A DNA stretch of 64,000 bases from Streptomyces tsukubensis. Lineage in GTDB: Bacteria; Actinomycetota; Actinomycetes; Streptomycetales; Streptomycetaceae. The translations under genes were made by a program, and so were the position numbers. Under the pieces are notes generated by a model. It saw nothing but the letters and a program-made list of their open reading frames with translations. It did not search any database and was not told where the DNA came from. The stretch lies in NCBI RefSeq assembly GCF_009296025.1, contig NZ_CP045178.1, forward strand, positions 3,534,001 to 3,598,000, written 5' to 3'. Of this stretch, positions 29,936-39,034 are shown one piece after another (the stretch's first letter is position 1; each line of letters starts with the position of its first letter).

Positions 29936-30679
29936 ATGGACGACGACGCCGCTCTCGGCTCCCTGCTCAGATCCCTGCGCGTCTGGGACCCAGCACGCAC
30001 CACGCTCCCCCGCTTCGACACCCACGCGGCGCCGGAACGGCCACTGGACCTCTTCGTGCGCTGGTTCGCCGAAGCCGCCGAGGCGGGACAGCAGGAGCCG
30101 CACACCCCTTCCCTGGCAACCTCGGACGACGACGGGCTGCCCGACGTAAGGACCGTCATGCTGCACGGTGCTGGGGAGCGCGGATGGACGTTCGCCTCGC
30201 ACGCGTCGAGCGCCAAGGGTGCGCAGCTCGCCGCGCGGCCCTACGCGGCGCTCGGCTTCTACTGGCCGGCGCTCGGCCGCCAGGTCAGGGTGCGCGGGCC
30301 TGTCACCACGGCCCCGCCCGAGGAGAGCGCGGCGGATCTGCGGGCCCACTCCACCGGGGCGCTCGCCTCCGCGCTCACCGGGCACCAGAGCGAGGTCCTA
30401 CCCGCCCCTGAGACCCTGGCCCGTGCCTCGGAGGCCGCGTGGGAGCGCGCGGAACGGGAACCGGAAGCCGCCGTACCGTCCTGGACTCTTTATGTGCTGG
30501 CCGCGGACGAGGTGGAGTTCTTCCAGGGCGACGCACGGCGCAGACACGTCAGGCTGCGGTACCGCAGGGTGCCGACCGGGGCACGCGAGGACTCCCTGGC
30601 GGCAACCGGGACGGTGACCAGGACTGTGACCGGGACGGTGACGGCGAGCGGCTGGACACGGGAACTGCTGTGGCCATGA
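29936..30679 (+). CDS. Pyridoxamine 5'-phosphate oxidase family protein (FMN-binding split barrel)
   Basis: A 247-residue protein. The order of segments follows PNPOx enzymes: 'ALDLFVRWFAEAAEAG'-like N-terminal helix, 'PDVRTVMLHG' strand, 'FASHASSAKGAQLAARPYAA' (FMN phosphate region), 'GFYWPALGRQVRVRG' and 'VEFFQGDARRRHVRLRYRR' at the C-terminus. The true PdxH of this organism is encoded at 59216-59995, so this paralogue probably acts on another substrate or binds FMN/F420. ATG 29936 has only a weak ribosome site. A VTRTVTGTVT repeat precedes the C-terminus. It stands alone between a TetR gene and a convergent acetyltransferase gene. Confidence 0.85.
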   Translation: MDDDAALGSLLRSLRVWDPARTTLPRFDTHAAPERPLDLFVRWFAEAAEAGQQEPHTPSLATSDDDGLPDVRTVMLHGAGERGWTFASHASSAKGAQLAARPYAALGFYWPALGRQVRVRGPVTTAPPEESAADLRAHSTGALASALTGHQSEVLPAPETLARASEAAWERAEREPEAAVPSWTLYVLAADEVEFFQGDARRRHVRLRYRRVPTGAREDSLAATGTVTRTVTGTVTASGWTRELLWP

Positions 30680-30836
30680 CGACCACCCACTGAGGCACGG
30701 CGCGGCCTCATACCCCCGCACGTACACCCCGCTCCGCACTCATCCACACGCCCCCACGCGTCCCCATACGTCCGCACACATCCATACACATCCATACACA
30801 TCGTCAATACGCCCTGTTTTGCACACCCGAGCTGAT

Positions 30837-31439
30837 TCAGGTACGGGCTTCGGGTTCCGGGTCGGTGGCGAGACGGCCGTGCAGATGGACATCGCGGAAG
30901 GTGTCGCGGCTGTCCTCGCCGAACATCGCGCCACGCAGGGTGCCCTCGTAGGCGTACCCGGCCCGTTCCGCCACACGGCAGGAGACGGTGTGCCCGATCC
31001 CGTGCCCCAGATCGAGCCGGTGCAGGCCGACTTCGGTGAAGCCCCAACGGGACGCGAGGGCGAGCGCCCGCCCCGCGACCCCCTTGCCGCGCGCTTCGGG
31101 CAGGACCCAGTAGCCGACGCGGGCCGCACGGAACATCGGTTCGACGGCGTTGAGCGACATCTGCCCGAGGGCCGTCCCGCTCACGGCGTCGGTCACACAG
31201 AAGGTGGCCGCCGCGCCGCGCTCCAGGGCCTCCTCTCTCGTCACGAGAAAGTCGAAGGCGTCCTCCATGGTCTCCAGCGGACGAACCGGGGTGTTCCAGC
31301 GGCGGAACTCCGGGTCGAGGCAGCCGCGCAGTACCGTTTCGGCGTCCTCCCGTGAACCGACACGCCAGTGACGCAACAGCAGGCCGTCACCGGCCGGCGC
31401 GGTACGAGGCAGGACGAAGGGTTCAGGGAAGTGCGACAT
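30837..31439 (-). CDS. GNAT-family acetyltransferase (RimJ/RimL type)
   Basis: A 200-residue protein. 'LLLRHWRVGSREDAETVLRG' opens the fold. The acetyl-CoA pyrophosphate loop is 'VLPEARGKGVAGRALAL', followed by 'GLHRLDLGHGIGHTVSCRVAERAGYAYEG'-like sequence that marks the RimJ/RimL branch, which acetylates protein N-termini, amino-sugar antibiotics or small amines. ATG 31439 was chosen; the upstream frame lacks support. It is divergent from the flavin monooxygenase gene with 159 bases between. Confidence 0.88.
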   Translation of the reverse strand: MSHFPEPFVLPRTAPAGDGLLLRHWRVGSREDAETVLRGCLDPEFRRWNTPVRPLETMEDAFDFLVTREEALERGAAATFCVTDAVSGTALGQMSLNAVEPMFRAARVGYWVLPEARGKGVAGRALALASRWGFTEVGLHRLDLGHGIGHTVSCRVAERAGYAYEGTLRGAMFGEDSRDTFRDVHLHGRLATDPEPEART

Positions 31440-31598
31440 ACACCCATCCAACCATTCACCGCACGCGGCGGATTGAGGACCGCGGCCGAGGAATCCGCCC
31501 CGCCTGGCCCCTGTCGCACGCCGTCGCGTGATCAATCCGCAACCGCTTCCATTCTTGACCGATACCCATCAAGCGATGACAGCATTACGCTCCGTTCC

Positions 31599-33077
31599 AT
31601 GGCCGACACGAACCGTCTCCCGTACGACCGCCCCGTCTACGTCATCGGCGGTGGCCCAGGCGGCCTGGCGGTGGCGGCCGAACTGCGGGCCAGAGGCGTC
31701 TACGTCATCGTCCTGGAGAAGTCGAACGCCGTGGGCGCCTCCTGGCGCGGCCATTACGACCGGCTGCGGCTGCACACCACCCGACGGCTGTCGTCGCTGC
31801 CGGGACTGCGCATACCTCGGTCGTTCGGACGGTGGGTGGCGCGTGACAACGTCGTCAGGTACCTGGAGAGGTACGCCGACTTCCACGAACTTGAGGTCGT
31901 CACCGGCGTCGAGGTCTCCTCGGTGGAGCGGGAGGAGGACGGTTCCGGCTGGCTGCTGCGTGCGAGCGGCGGCCGACTGCTGAGGGCCGGCGCGGTGGTG
32001 GTCGCCACCGGCTACAACCACACGCCCCGCATCCCCGACTGGCCTGGCCGCGACCAGTTCACCGGCGAACTGCTGCACGCCAACCGGTACCGCGCCCCCG
32101 CACCGTACGAAGGCAAGGACGTCCTCGTGGTCGGCGTCGGCAACACGGGCGCGGAGATAGCGACCGACTTGGCGGCGGGCGGCGCGGCCCGGGTACGGCT
32201 CGCCGTCCGTACCCCGCCCCACATCCTCCGCCGCTCGACGGCCGGCTGGCCCGCCCAGCGCAGCGGCATCCTGTGCCGCAGGCTGCCCGTCGCCCTCGTG
32301 GACCCACTCGCGGCCGTACTGGCGAGGATCAGCACCCCCGACCTGTCGGCGAAAGGCCTGCCGAGGCCCTCAACCGGCCTGTACGCGCGGGTACGAGCGG
32401 GCGCCATCCCCGTACAGGACGTGGGCCTGATCTCCGCGGTACGGCAGGGGAAGGTCGAACCGGTCGCGGCCGTCGAGTCGTTCGAGGGCGCCGACGTCGT
32501 ACTGACCGATGGCGGGCGCGTCACCCCCGACGTGGTCATCGCTGCGACGGGCTACCGGCGTTCACTGGAGAACCTCGTGGGCGCGCACACCGTACTGGAC
32601 AGCAGGGGCCGCCCCTCCGTCCACGGTCCACGCTGCGCGAAGAACACCCCCGGGCTCTACTTCACTGGCTTCACCAACCCGATCAGCGGGATGCTCAGAG
32701 AACTGGCCATCGACGCCAAACGCATCGCCGCCCGAATCGCCGAACAGGCAGAGCGACAACGCAAGAGAGAAGCAGCCCGCCGCGTCAAGGAAACCAAGAA
32801 GGCTGCCAAGTTGGCGGCGAGGGAAGCACGGCGCGAGGCAAGGAATCGAGCGGAGAAGGACCAGGCAGTCGAGCAGCAGAAGAAGAAGCAGAGGCAGAAG
32901 CAGAGGCAGAAGCAGACAGCGGAGAAGATGACCGAACCCGGAAAGGAGCCGGGAACACGCGCGGCCCCTCCGGCCTCCCCACCCCCGGCCACCCCCACCC
33001 CAACTCCCACGTCTCCTCCCACGACACCGTCCGCTCCCCCCTCGCCTTCACCTTCTTCATCTCCATCCCGGGACTGA
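31599..33077 (+). CDS. Flavin-containing monooxygenase-like oxidoreductase with basic/proline tail
   Basis: A 492-residue protein. FAD-binding motif GGGPGG lies at residues 17-22 (VYVIGGGPGGLAVAAEL) and the NADPH-binding motif 'VVGVGNTGAEIATDLA' in the middle. 'GYNHTPRIPDWPG' matches the conserved ATG/FMO-style region and 'VVIAATGYRRSLENL' the C-terminal ATG motif. It resembles the YUCCA/CzcO group of NADPH-dependent monooxygenases that oxidise N, S or carbonyl groups; the substrate is unknown. After about residue 380 a Lys/Arg/Gln-rich helix (~70 residues) and a Pro/Thr/Ser tail follow, which is not typical. ATG 31599 is adopted because the earlier in-frame codons encode no domain. Confidence 0.88.
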   Translation: MADTNRLPYDRPVYVIGGGPGGLAVAAELRARGVYVIVLEKSNAVGASWRGHYDRLRLHTTRRLSSLPGLRIPRSFGRWVARDNVVRYLERYADFHELEVVTGVEVSSVEREEDGSGWLLRASGGRLLRAGAVVVATGYNHTPRIPDWPGRDQFTGELLHANRYRAPAPYEGKDVLVVGVGNTGAEIATDLAAGGAARVRLAVRTPPHILRRSTAGWPAQRSGILCRRLPVALVDPLAAVLARISTPDLSAKGLPRPSTGLYARVRAGAIPVQDVGLISAVRQGKVEPVAAVESFEGADVVLTDGGRVTPDVVIAATGYRRSLENLVGAHTVLDSRGRPSVHGPRCAKNTPGLYFTGFTNPISGMLRELAIDAKRIAARIAEQAERQRKREAARRVKETKKAAKLAAREARREARNRAEKDQAVEQQKKKQRQKQRQKQTAEKMTEPGKEPGTRAAPPASPPPATPTPTPTSPPTTPSAPPSPSPSSSPSRD

Positions 33078-33114
33078 GCCCACCGCGCCGCGCCCGCATC
33101 CGTATCCGCACCCC

Positions 33115-33182
33115 ACGGCACGGCGCGGCGCGGCACGGCGCGGCACGGCGCGGCACGGCGCGGCACGGCGCGGCACGGCGCG
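33115..33182. repeat. 10-bp tandem repeat (cggcacggcg)
   Basis: Six to seven copies of cggcacggcg follow the monooxygenase stop. The gap to 33475 also contains repeated accaccccgaccacc sequence (about 33295-33375). Both genes are convergent here, and no clear single terminator hairpin can be picked out. Confidence 0.85.
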
Positions 33183-33475
33183 TGGTCCGGGCGAGTGTGC
33201 CGGGCGTACACCGGGCACGGCCACCCCGATCTGTCTGACTCAGGACAGACCGAGGGCGCGGTCCACCAGCAGGCCCGCCGGGAACCAGGCCGTTGACCAC
33301 CCCGTGCCACCCCAGTGCCCTCCCGACCACCCGACCGACCACCCCGACCACCGGGCACTCGACCGACCACCCCATGACAAACCGGCTGCCCGCCCGCCCG
33401 TGGAGACCCGGTCATCCGACGGGGCCCCGCCCCCGGGTCACCCGATGGGACCCCACTCATGCGATGGGGCTGCGG

Positions 33476-34861
33476 TCACCCGACGGGGACCATGGCCGCG
33501 CGCCCCTTCGGGACAGGAGCATGCCGGATCACGAGAACCATCAGTGCGGCCCCCGCACACAGTGCTCCCGCCGCGTACCAGACCACGTCGTACGATCCGA
33601 AGACATCCCGAGCCACCCCGCCCGCGAAGGCGATGACGGCGGCACCCACCTGGTGCGAGGCGAGGACCCAGCCGAAGACGATGGCACTGTCCTCTCCGTA
33701 GTGCTCCCGGCACAGGGCGATGGTCGGTGGCACGGTGGCGACCCAGTCCAGTCCGTAGAAGACGATGAAGAACAGCATCGGCGGATGCACGCTCGGCGCC
33801 AGCAGCATCGGCAGGAACAGCAGCGATATGCCACGCAGCGCGTAATAGACCGCGAGCAGCCGCCGCGTGTCGAAGCGGTCGGTGAACCACCCCGAGGCCA
33901 CCGTGCCCACCACGTCGAACACTCCGATCACAGCGAGGAGCGACGCCGCCGCCGTGATCGGCATGTGGTGATCGTGGGCCGCGGGTACGAAGTGGGTCTT
34001 GACCAGGCCGTTCGTCGAGGCTCCGCAGATCGCGAAGGAGCCCGCCAGCAGCCAGAACGGCCCCGTACGCGCCGCCGACACCAGCACGGCCACCGCTCGT
34101 CGTGCCGCGCCCCGCACGGGAGGCGGCTTCGGGGTGAACTCGGTCGCCCCGTAGGCGGAGAGGCCCACATCGGCCGGGTGGTCGCGCAGCAGCAACCAGA
34201 CGAAGGGCACGACGGCGATGGCTGTCAGCGCCACCGTGACCGACGCCGGTCGCCACCCGTGCCGCTCCACCATCCAGGACAACAGCGGCAGGAAGACCAA
34301 CTGCCCCGAGGCGCCCGCCGCCGTCAGTATGCCGGTGACCAGCCCCCGCCTTGCCACGAACCAACGGTTGGTCACTGTCGCCGCGAAGGCGAGTGCCATC
34401 GAACCGCTGCCCGCGCCCACGAGCACGCCCCAGTAGAGGACCAGTTGCCAGGAGGCGGTCATGAACACTGTCAGGAACGAGCCGGCAGCTATGACGGTGA
34501 GCGCGACCGCCACCACGCGCCGAATCCCGAACCGGTCCATGAGCGCTGCGGCGAACGGCGCCGTCACCCCGTAGAGCGCCAGGTTGATCGAGACAGCGAA
34601 CCCGATCGTCCCCCGCGACCAGTCGAACTCCGCGTGCAGGGGCTCGATGAGCAACCCGGGCACGGAAGCGAAGGCCGCGGCCCCGACGATCGTCACGAAG
34701 GTCACCACGGCCACCAGCCAAGCCCGGTGCACTCCCCAACCCCCCTCCCCCGCCGAGCCCGTAAGGCCCCGACCACGTCGATCACGTCGGCCACCAGAAC
34801 CACGCGCGTCCCCAGAAGCGCCCACACCCCCAGAACTTGCCGTACCACCAGAAACCGACAC
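33476..34861 (-). CDS. Major facilitator superfamily transporter (OFA/MCT-like)
   Basis: A 461-residue protein with a Gly/Ser/Arg-rich N-terminus of about 45 residues and 12 membrane segments. The first is 'AWLVAVVTFVTIVGAAAFAS'. The loop 'LMDRFGIRRVVAVALTV' is the MFS motif A equivalent between TM2 and TM3, and 'GWFTDRFDTRRLLAVYYALR' is its second-half copy. The architecture suits oxalate/formate or monocarboxylate-type antiporters. GTG 34861 is the formal start, but the N-terminus may really begin at GTG 35079: the upstream frame ends in similar Gly/Ser/Arg sequence and would join if the C-run 34872-34877 were one base longer. It is divergent from the GlxA-type regulator gene. Confidence 0.88.
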   Translation of the reverse strand: MSVSGGTASSGGVGASGDARGSGGRRDRRGRGLTGSAGEGGWGVHRAWLVAVVTFVTIVGAAAFASVPGLLIEPLHAEFDWSRGTIGFAVSINLALYGVTAPFAAALMDRFGIRRVVAVALTVIAAGSFLTVFMTASWQLVLYWGVLVGAGSGSMALAFAATVTNRWFVARRGLVTGILTAAGASGQLVFLPLLSWMVERHGWRPASVTVALTAIAVVPFVWLLLRDHPADVGLSAYGATEFTPKPPPVRGAARRAVAVLVSAARTGPFWLLAGSFAICGASTNGLVKTHFVPAAHDHHMPITAAASLLAVIGVFDVVGTVASGWFTDRFDTRRLLAVYYALRGISLLFLPMLLAPSVHPPMLFFIVFYGLDWVATVPPTIALCREHYGEDSAIVFGWVLASHQVGAAVIAFAGGVARDVFGSYDVVWYAAGALCAGAALMVLVIRHAPVPKGRAAMVPVG

Positions 34862-35150
34862 GTCCCCAGAGCCCCCCGCCCGCCCGAACGTCGCGCACCC
34901 CCAGAATTCCTCGCCCCACCCGAAGCCCGCGCACCTCCAAGTTTCCTCGCCCCACCCGAACCGTCCGCCCCACGCGCGCGGTCAGCCGCCGCCACTCCCC
35001 GTCCCTCGCTGCCCGGTCCGGCCCCGCTCTGGCGGTCTTCCGCCCCGTCCTCCACGAAACGCTTCGTTGTCTCCGTCACACCCCCAAGAATCCGCGTCGA
35101 ACTTCACCCCTACGAGTGGCCAGATGGACAGCATTGACTAGGATCGGGCC

Positions 35151-36356
35151 ATGCGGTCTCGGCCAGTTCACTCAACGAACACCCCCACGGCCCCTCCGCA
35201 GAACCCAACTCCCTCACATAAGCCCTCTGCGAAGAAGCGGCCCGGCTCCCGCCCCGGTCCCGAGCCACTCCAGCCGGACCATCACCCGCACCGTGTCGCC
35301 GTGCTCGCTCTCGACGGGCTGCTCCTCTTCGAACTCGGCATCCCACAGAGGATCTTCGGTCAAGCCACCGACCGGAGCGGGCGCCGACTGTACGAGACCA
35401 TCACTTGTTCCGTCCGCCCGCCCGGCCCCGTGACCACCGACGCGGACTTCTCGATCATGGTGGAGAACGGTCCTGAGGCGCTGGCCACGGCCGATACCGT
35501 TGTCGTGCCCTCGTCCAACGGGCTCGGCCCGGTGCGGAGCGAAGGCGTCCTCACCCCCCAACTGCTCGCCGCCTTCAGCTACATACAGCCGGACGCGCGG
35601 CTCGTCTCCATCTGCACCGGCAGCTATGTACTGGCCGCCGCCGGCCGGCTCGACGGAAGGCCGGCCACCACCCACTGGTCGGCGGCCGAACATTTTCAGC
35701 AGCTCTTCCCCCGGATAGCCGTCGACCCCGATGTCCTCTTCATCGACGACGGCGATGTCCTGACCTCGGCGGGTGTGGCCGCCGGCATCGACCTGTGCCT
35801 GCACATCGTGCGCCAGGACCATGGCGCCACCGTCGCCAACGAAGTCGCCCGTCACACTGTCGTACCGCCACACCGGGACGGCGGCCAGGCCCAGTACATC
35901 CGCCGCCCTCTCCCCGACGCCGGTGCCGGTGGCACGGCGGCCGCTCGCGCCTGGGCACTGGAGCGGTTGCACGAGCCGCTCCAACTGCGGGACCTGGCCG
36001 GGCGGGAGTCGATGTCGGTGCGCACCTTCACTCGTCGGTTCCGGGAGGAGTCCGGCATCAGCCCCGGCCAGTGGCTGACTCAGCAGCGGGTGGAACGCGC
36101 TCGCACACTGCTGGAGGCAACCGGCCTCAGCGTGGACCAGATCGCGATCGACGCCGGATTCGGCACCGCCCAGTCGATGCGGCAGCATCTTCAGGCCGCC
36201 CTGGGCGTCACCCCCACCGCATACCGGCGCACCTTCCGCGCGGGAGATGGAGCGGGAGCCGAGGTCGGGTCCCAAGCCACCGGAGGCGGAGCACGAGCCG
36301 CAGCCGACCCCGGCGCCGAAACCGCAGCCCCAGACGCAGCCCGCGCCAACGGCTGA
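35151..36356 (+). CDS. GlxA-family AraC-type transcriptional regulator
   Basis: A 401-residue regulator. Residues ~48-215 form a DJ-1/PfpI-like domain (VAVLALDGLLLFELGIPQRI; 'VSICTGSYVLAAAGRLDGR', whose Cys occupies the nucleophile elbow; 'TTHWSAAEHFQQLFP'). Residues ~265-360 hold two AraC helix-turn-helices (LQLRDLAGRESMSVRTFTRR; LSVDQIAIDAGFGTAQSMRQ). GlxA-family proteins sense small molecules and activate catabolic or stress genes. ATG 35151 is used, giving a disordered 45-residue N-terminus. A low-complexity tail follows the HTH. The divergent MFS gene is a plausible target. Confidence 0.92.
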   Translation: MRSRPVHSTNTPTAPPQNPTPSHKPSAKKRPGSRPGPEPLQPDHHPHRVAVLALDGLLLFELGIPQRIFGQATDRSGRRLYETITCSVRPPGPVTTDADFSIMVENGPEALATADTVVVPSSNGLGPVRSEGVLTPQLLAAFSYIQPDARLVSICTGSYVLAAAGRLDGRPATTHWSAAEHFQQLFPRIAVDPDVLFIDDGDVLTSAGVAAGIDLCLHIVRQDHGATVANEVARHTVVPPHRDGGQAQYIRRPLPDAGAGGTAAARAWALERLHEPLQLRDLAGRESMSVRTFTRRFREESGISPGQWLTQQRVERARTLLEATGLSVDQIAIDAGFGTAQSMRQHLQAALGVTPTAYRRTFRAGDGAGAEVGSQATGGGARAAADPGAETAAPDAARANG

Positions 36357-36583
36357 CCCACCCGCCCCGCATGCGCACCGGCCCGCACGCCACCTGCCCG
36401 CACGCTCCCACCGCGCAGACGGTACGTACTGACGTCGCCCACCGCGTCGCACATCGAACACGGGGCCGGGTTCTGCTTCCGTCGGGCCACACGGACTCGG
36501 CTGAGGGACAGCCCGCACTTGAAAACAATCTCGCGAAAGCTCATGTCCCGAAGCTAGACGAGATCGCCGAAAGACCTCAGAAG

Positions 36584-36653
36584 TTGTCCACAGCCTCAGG
36601 GGCGTGAGCCGATGAGTGCATTATCGGAAAAGTTATCCACACCCTGTGGACAC
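36584..36653. promoter_or_regulatory. Cluster of three DnaA boxes
   Basis: TTGTCCACA (36584-36592) is the preferred Streptomyces DnaA box. TTATCCACA (36633-36641) is the classical strong box. TGTGGACAC (36645-36653) is the reverse of GTGTCCACA with one change from consensus. All lie within 70 bases in a 451-base gap (36357-36807) that has no gene. The DnaA/dnaN genes are not in the window, so this is not the usual oriC; a titration cluster is more likely. Confidence 0.7.
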
Positions 36654-36807
36654 AAAGGCGACCCGAAGCCCACCGCCCCATGGGAGCACCCGCCCCCGCA
36701 CGGACAGCTACCGGCAACCGGCCAGGAATCGGCCGCGAACCAGCCGCGCATCAGTGGAAGCAGCCGAAAGTGGTCGGAAGTGGTTGCGAATCAGGCGGGA
36801 GAGACGT

Positions 36808-37359
36808 TCAGGAAACGACGTACCCGCGCCCTCCCGGCACACCCAGCCCCAGGGCCCCGGACTCATAACCGCGACCCCCACCGGCGCCGACCCGACCCTC
36901 ACAGTCGGCGGGAGTTTCGCACGCATATCCCTCGTATCCACCGGAAACCGCCGATTCGCAGCGGTCCACCTCGCACCAGATGCGCTTACCAGCCCCGTCG
37001 GGCAGCCAGCCCCACCGGTCGGCGAGCCCGTCGACCAGCTCCAGGCCACGGCCGTTCGTCTCCTCGCCCCGCGCATGGCGCTGTAGAGGCGGCCTGGCAC
37101 TGGAGTCGACCACCTCCACCCTGACCATCCCAGGCGGGTGCGTGGGCGTGCCGTTGACCTGAATACGGAGAACAGCCGGGCGACCGGTGTGCACCACCGC
37201 GTTGGTGACCAGTTCCGAGACGATGAGGAGCAGCGTCTCGGCCAGTGGCTCATCGGCTCCTATCCCTGACCCGGTGAGCCGCGAACGCACCCACCTCCGC
37301 GCCCTCCCCACCTCCGCGGGGTCGGGCCTTACCTCCAGTTGCACTTGAAGCACCTGCAC
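36808..37359 (-). CDS. ATP-binding protein, anti-sigma regulatory (HATPase_c_3) type
   Basis: A 183-residue GHKL-fold protein of the SpoIIAB/RsbW style. The N-box is 'LLLIVSELVTNAVVHTG', the G1 box 'VRVEVVDSSARPP' and the G2 region 'TNGRGLELVDGLADRWGW'. These single-domain kinases bind sigma factors or anti-anti-sigma (STAS) proteins and phosphorylate the latter. GTG 37359 is the start, with no strong ribosome site. The C-terminal 50 residues are Gly-rich and unlike the family. A STAS protein is encoded 1.7 kb away and a sigma factor 2.5 kb away. Confidence 0.88.
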   Translation of the reverse strand: MQVLQVQLEVRPDPAEVGRARRWVRSRLTGSGIGADEPLAETLLLIVSELVTNAVVHTGRPAVLRIQVNGTPTHPPGMVRVEVVDSSARPPLQRHARGEETNGRGLELVDGLADRWGWLPDGAGKRIWCEVDRCESAVSGGYEGYACETPADCEGRVGAGGGRGYESGALGLGVPGGRGYVVS

Positions 37360-38148
37360 CGCTCACACCATCCGAACCGGCGGACACATCGCCTCGCGCC
37401 TCCACAGGGTCACGGAACGTGATCCCCTTGCGAGACAGCATGGTTGACGTACAGTCACCCCAACAAGCGCTTCGGGCATATTCCCGCGCGAAGGAGTACG
37501 CGTGGGGCATACTGTGCGACGCGCCTTTTGGGGACTCGAACAGGCTGGCGTGTAGCTTCGCCTTGCCTGGCGGGCGGTGGTGCACAGAGCCGTTCCCGGG
37601 GCTACCTCGAAGGCGGCACCGGAACGGCTCGGAGTGACGACCGCTCGCATCCACCAAAAGGTACCGGAGCCGAATGCCGACTCCACCCGGTGACGAGTCG
37701 AACAGAGAGCCCTGCCCGGCATCGACACACGGTGACGGCACTTCGGGCCGAACCCGTCGCCGTCGCCCGGGTTGTGGACACCCCCTCCCGACCACGGTGT
37801 TCCTCGTGCATGCGGGTCTTTCACCTCCCCTCCCGTGCCGCGGTCACTCACCCCGCCCCCTCGGAGTGGCACACCAGTCCTCCGGGTGACCCCGGGCACG
37901 GCGACGCCATCGCACTGAAGACCGGGGGCCGGCCCTCGTCCGTGCGTGTATTGCCGGACAAGGGGGCGCGTCCCCTGCCTCTTTGACGGATTGCGGCTGC
38001 GGTTCGGGCTCCGGGTAGTACGGATTCCCCACCCCGGCCGGGCGGTTGATGTCCGAGTTGGCGTTTCGGTTGGCGTTTCTGCTGGCGTTTCGGTTGGAAT
38101 TTCTTCGCGCGGCTTCATGACCGCTTCTTTTTCCGTACGCAGGGGTGA
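37360..38148. other. Intergenic region (790 bases) without a convincing gene
   Basis: Small frames exist, for instance ATG 37440 to 37637, but their third-position GC is well below neighbouring genes and no domain is visible. There is an inverted repeat tgac-gtaca-gtca (37445-37457), a single DnaA-box-like sequence TGTGGACAC (37773-37781), and three short gttggcgttt-type repeats near 38060-38100. The region includes the promoter of the ATP-binding protein gene. Confidence 0.5.
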
Positions 38149-38661
38149 TCAGTCCGACACGGTGAAGTAGTGCGCGAACGCCTGTGTGGCCTCGTGCTCC
38201 GAGATCCGGCCGTCGCCGTCCTTGTCGAGCCAGTCCACCGCCACGGCCGACGCGTCCTCGGCCACCCCGAGCGCCTTGAGTACCCGGACTGCCTCCGCAC
38301 GCGTCATGGAACCGTCCCCGTCGATGTCCGCGACCGCGAAGACCCCGCCCAGAAAGGAGCCCGCGATCCCCGCGAACCTCTCAGGGTTGTCGCGTAGCCG
38401 CTTTACCGCTCCGTGGACGAACTCCGCACGTGTGATGCGCTGGTCACCGTCCCTGTCCGCCATGCCGGCCATGCCCTGCCAGAACCCCTCGGCCCCGGCG
38501 TAGAGGATCTGGCCCTTCTCGGACCTGGCCGCGACGCCGAACTCCGCGAGTACCGCCGCGGCAGCCGTACTGAAGTCCTCCCGAGAGATATAGCCGTTGC
38601 CGTCCTGATCGAAGGAGGTGAACCTGGCCACGATCCTCGGCTGGTGCTCTGCGCTGTCCAT
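38149..38661 (-). CDS. EF-hand calcium-binding protein (calerythrin-like)
   Basis: A 170-residue protein with four EF-hand loops: DQDGNGYISRED, DRDGDQRITRAE, DIDGDGSMTRAE and DKDGDGRISEHE. All four keep acidic residues at positions 1, 3, 5 and 12, except that the second has Gln at 6 in place of Gly. The size and spacing match prokaryotic calerythrin-type sarcoplasmic Ca-binding proteins, which buffer or sense cytosolic Ca. ATG 38661 (MDSAEHQPR) is chosen; ATG 38682 is seven codons earlier. Counterpart from memory: SCO4411. No hydrophobic signal, so it is cytoplasmic. Confidence 0.93.
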   Translation of the reverse strand: MDSAEHQPRIVARFTSFDQDGNGYISREDFSTAAAAVLAEFGVAARSEKGQILYAGAEGFWQGMAGMADRDGDQRITRAEFVHGAVKRLRDNPERFAGIAGSFLGGVFAVADIDGDGSMTRAEAVRVLKALGVAEDASAVAVDWLDKDGDGRISEHEATQAFAHYFTVSD

Positions 38662-39034
38662 GTCTGTGGGGCCGCCTCTCATAAGGGCACACGAAAAACG
38701 AACGACGGAGCGAAGGGAGTCCGAGCGGCCATCGCCGCGGCCGACCCGTTTCCACGCCCTTCAGGTGTACTGCTCCGTCGGGCGCACGTCATGCCGTTCC
38801 CGTCTCCGGGACAGGGCTGTGACGCCGGGCGTGCCGATGAGGACCGAGGAGGGGCCAGGGCCTGTCTGCCTATGCGCGTCGTCGCCCGGAGGGTGGCCTC
38901 GCGACGGCGTGGGGGTCCCCCGCGCTCCAGCGGATCCGCAAGTCGGGAACCGTACTCTCGCCGCGCCGGAGCGGGGCCCGTACGTGCATGGCGAAGCGGG
39001 GCAGACGGGACCTGATGGGACCTGACGACAGAAG
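38662..39034. other. Intergenic region between EF-hand and STAS genes
   Basis: A 373-base gap on the minus strand. It must carry the EF-hand gene promoter and the STAS gene terminator. No gene or clear dyad is seen. Confidence 0.4.

Noticed and set aside
37440..37637. Possible 65-residue protein
   Set aside because: Third-position GC is about 74 percent by hand count, well below surrounding genes, and no domain is recognisable.
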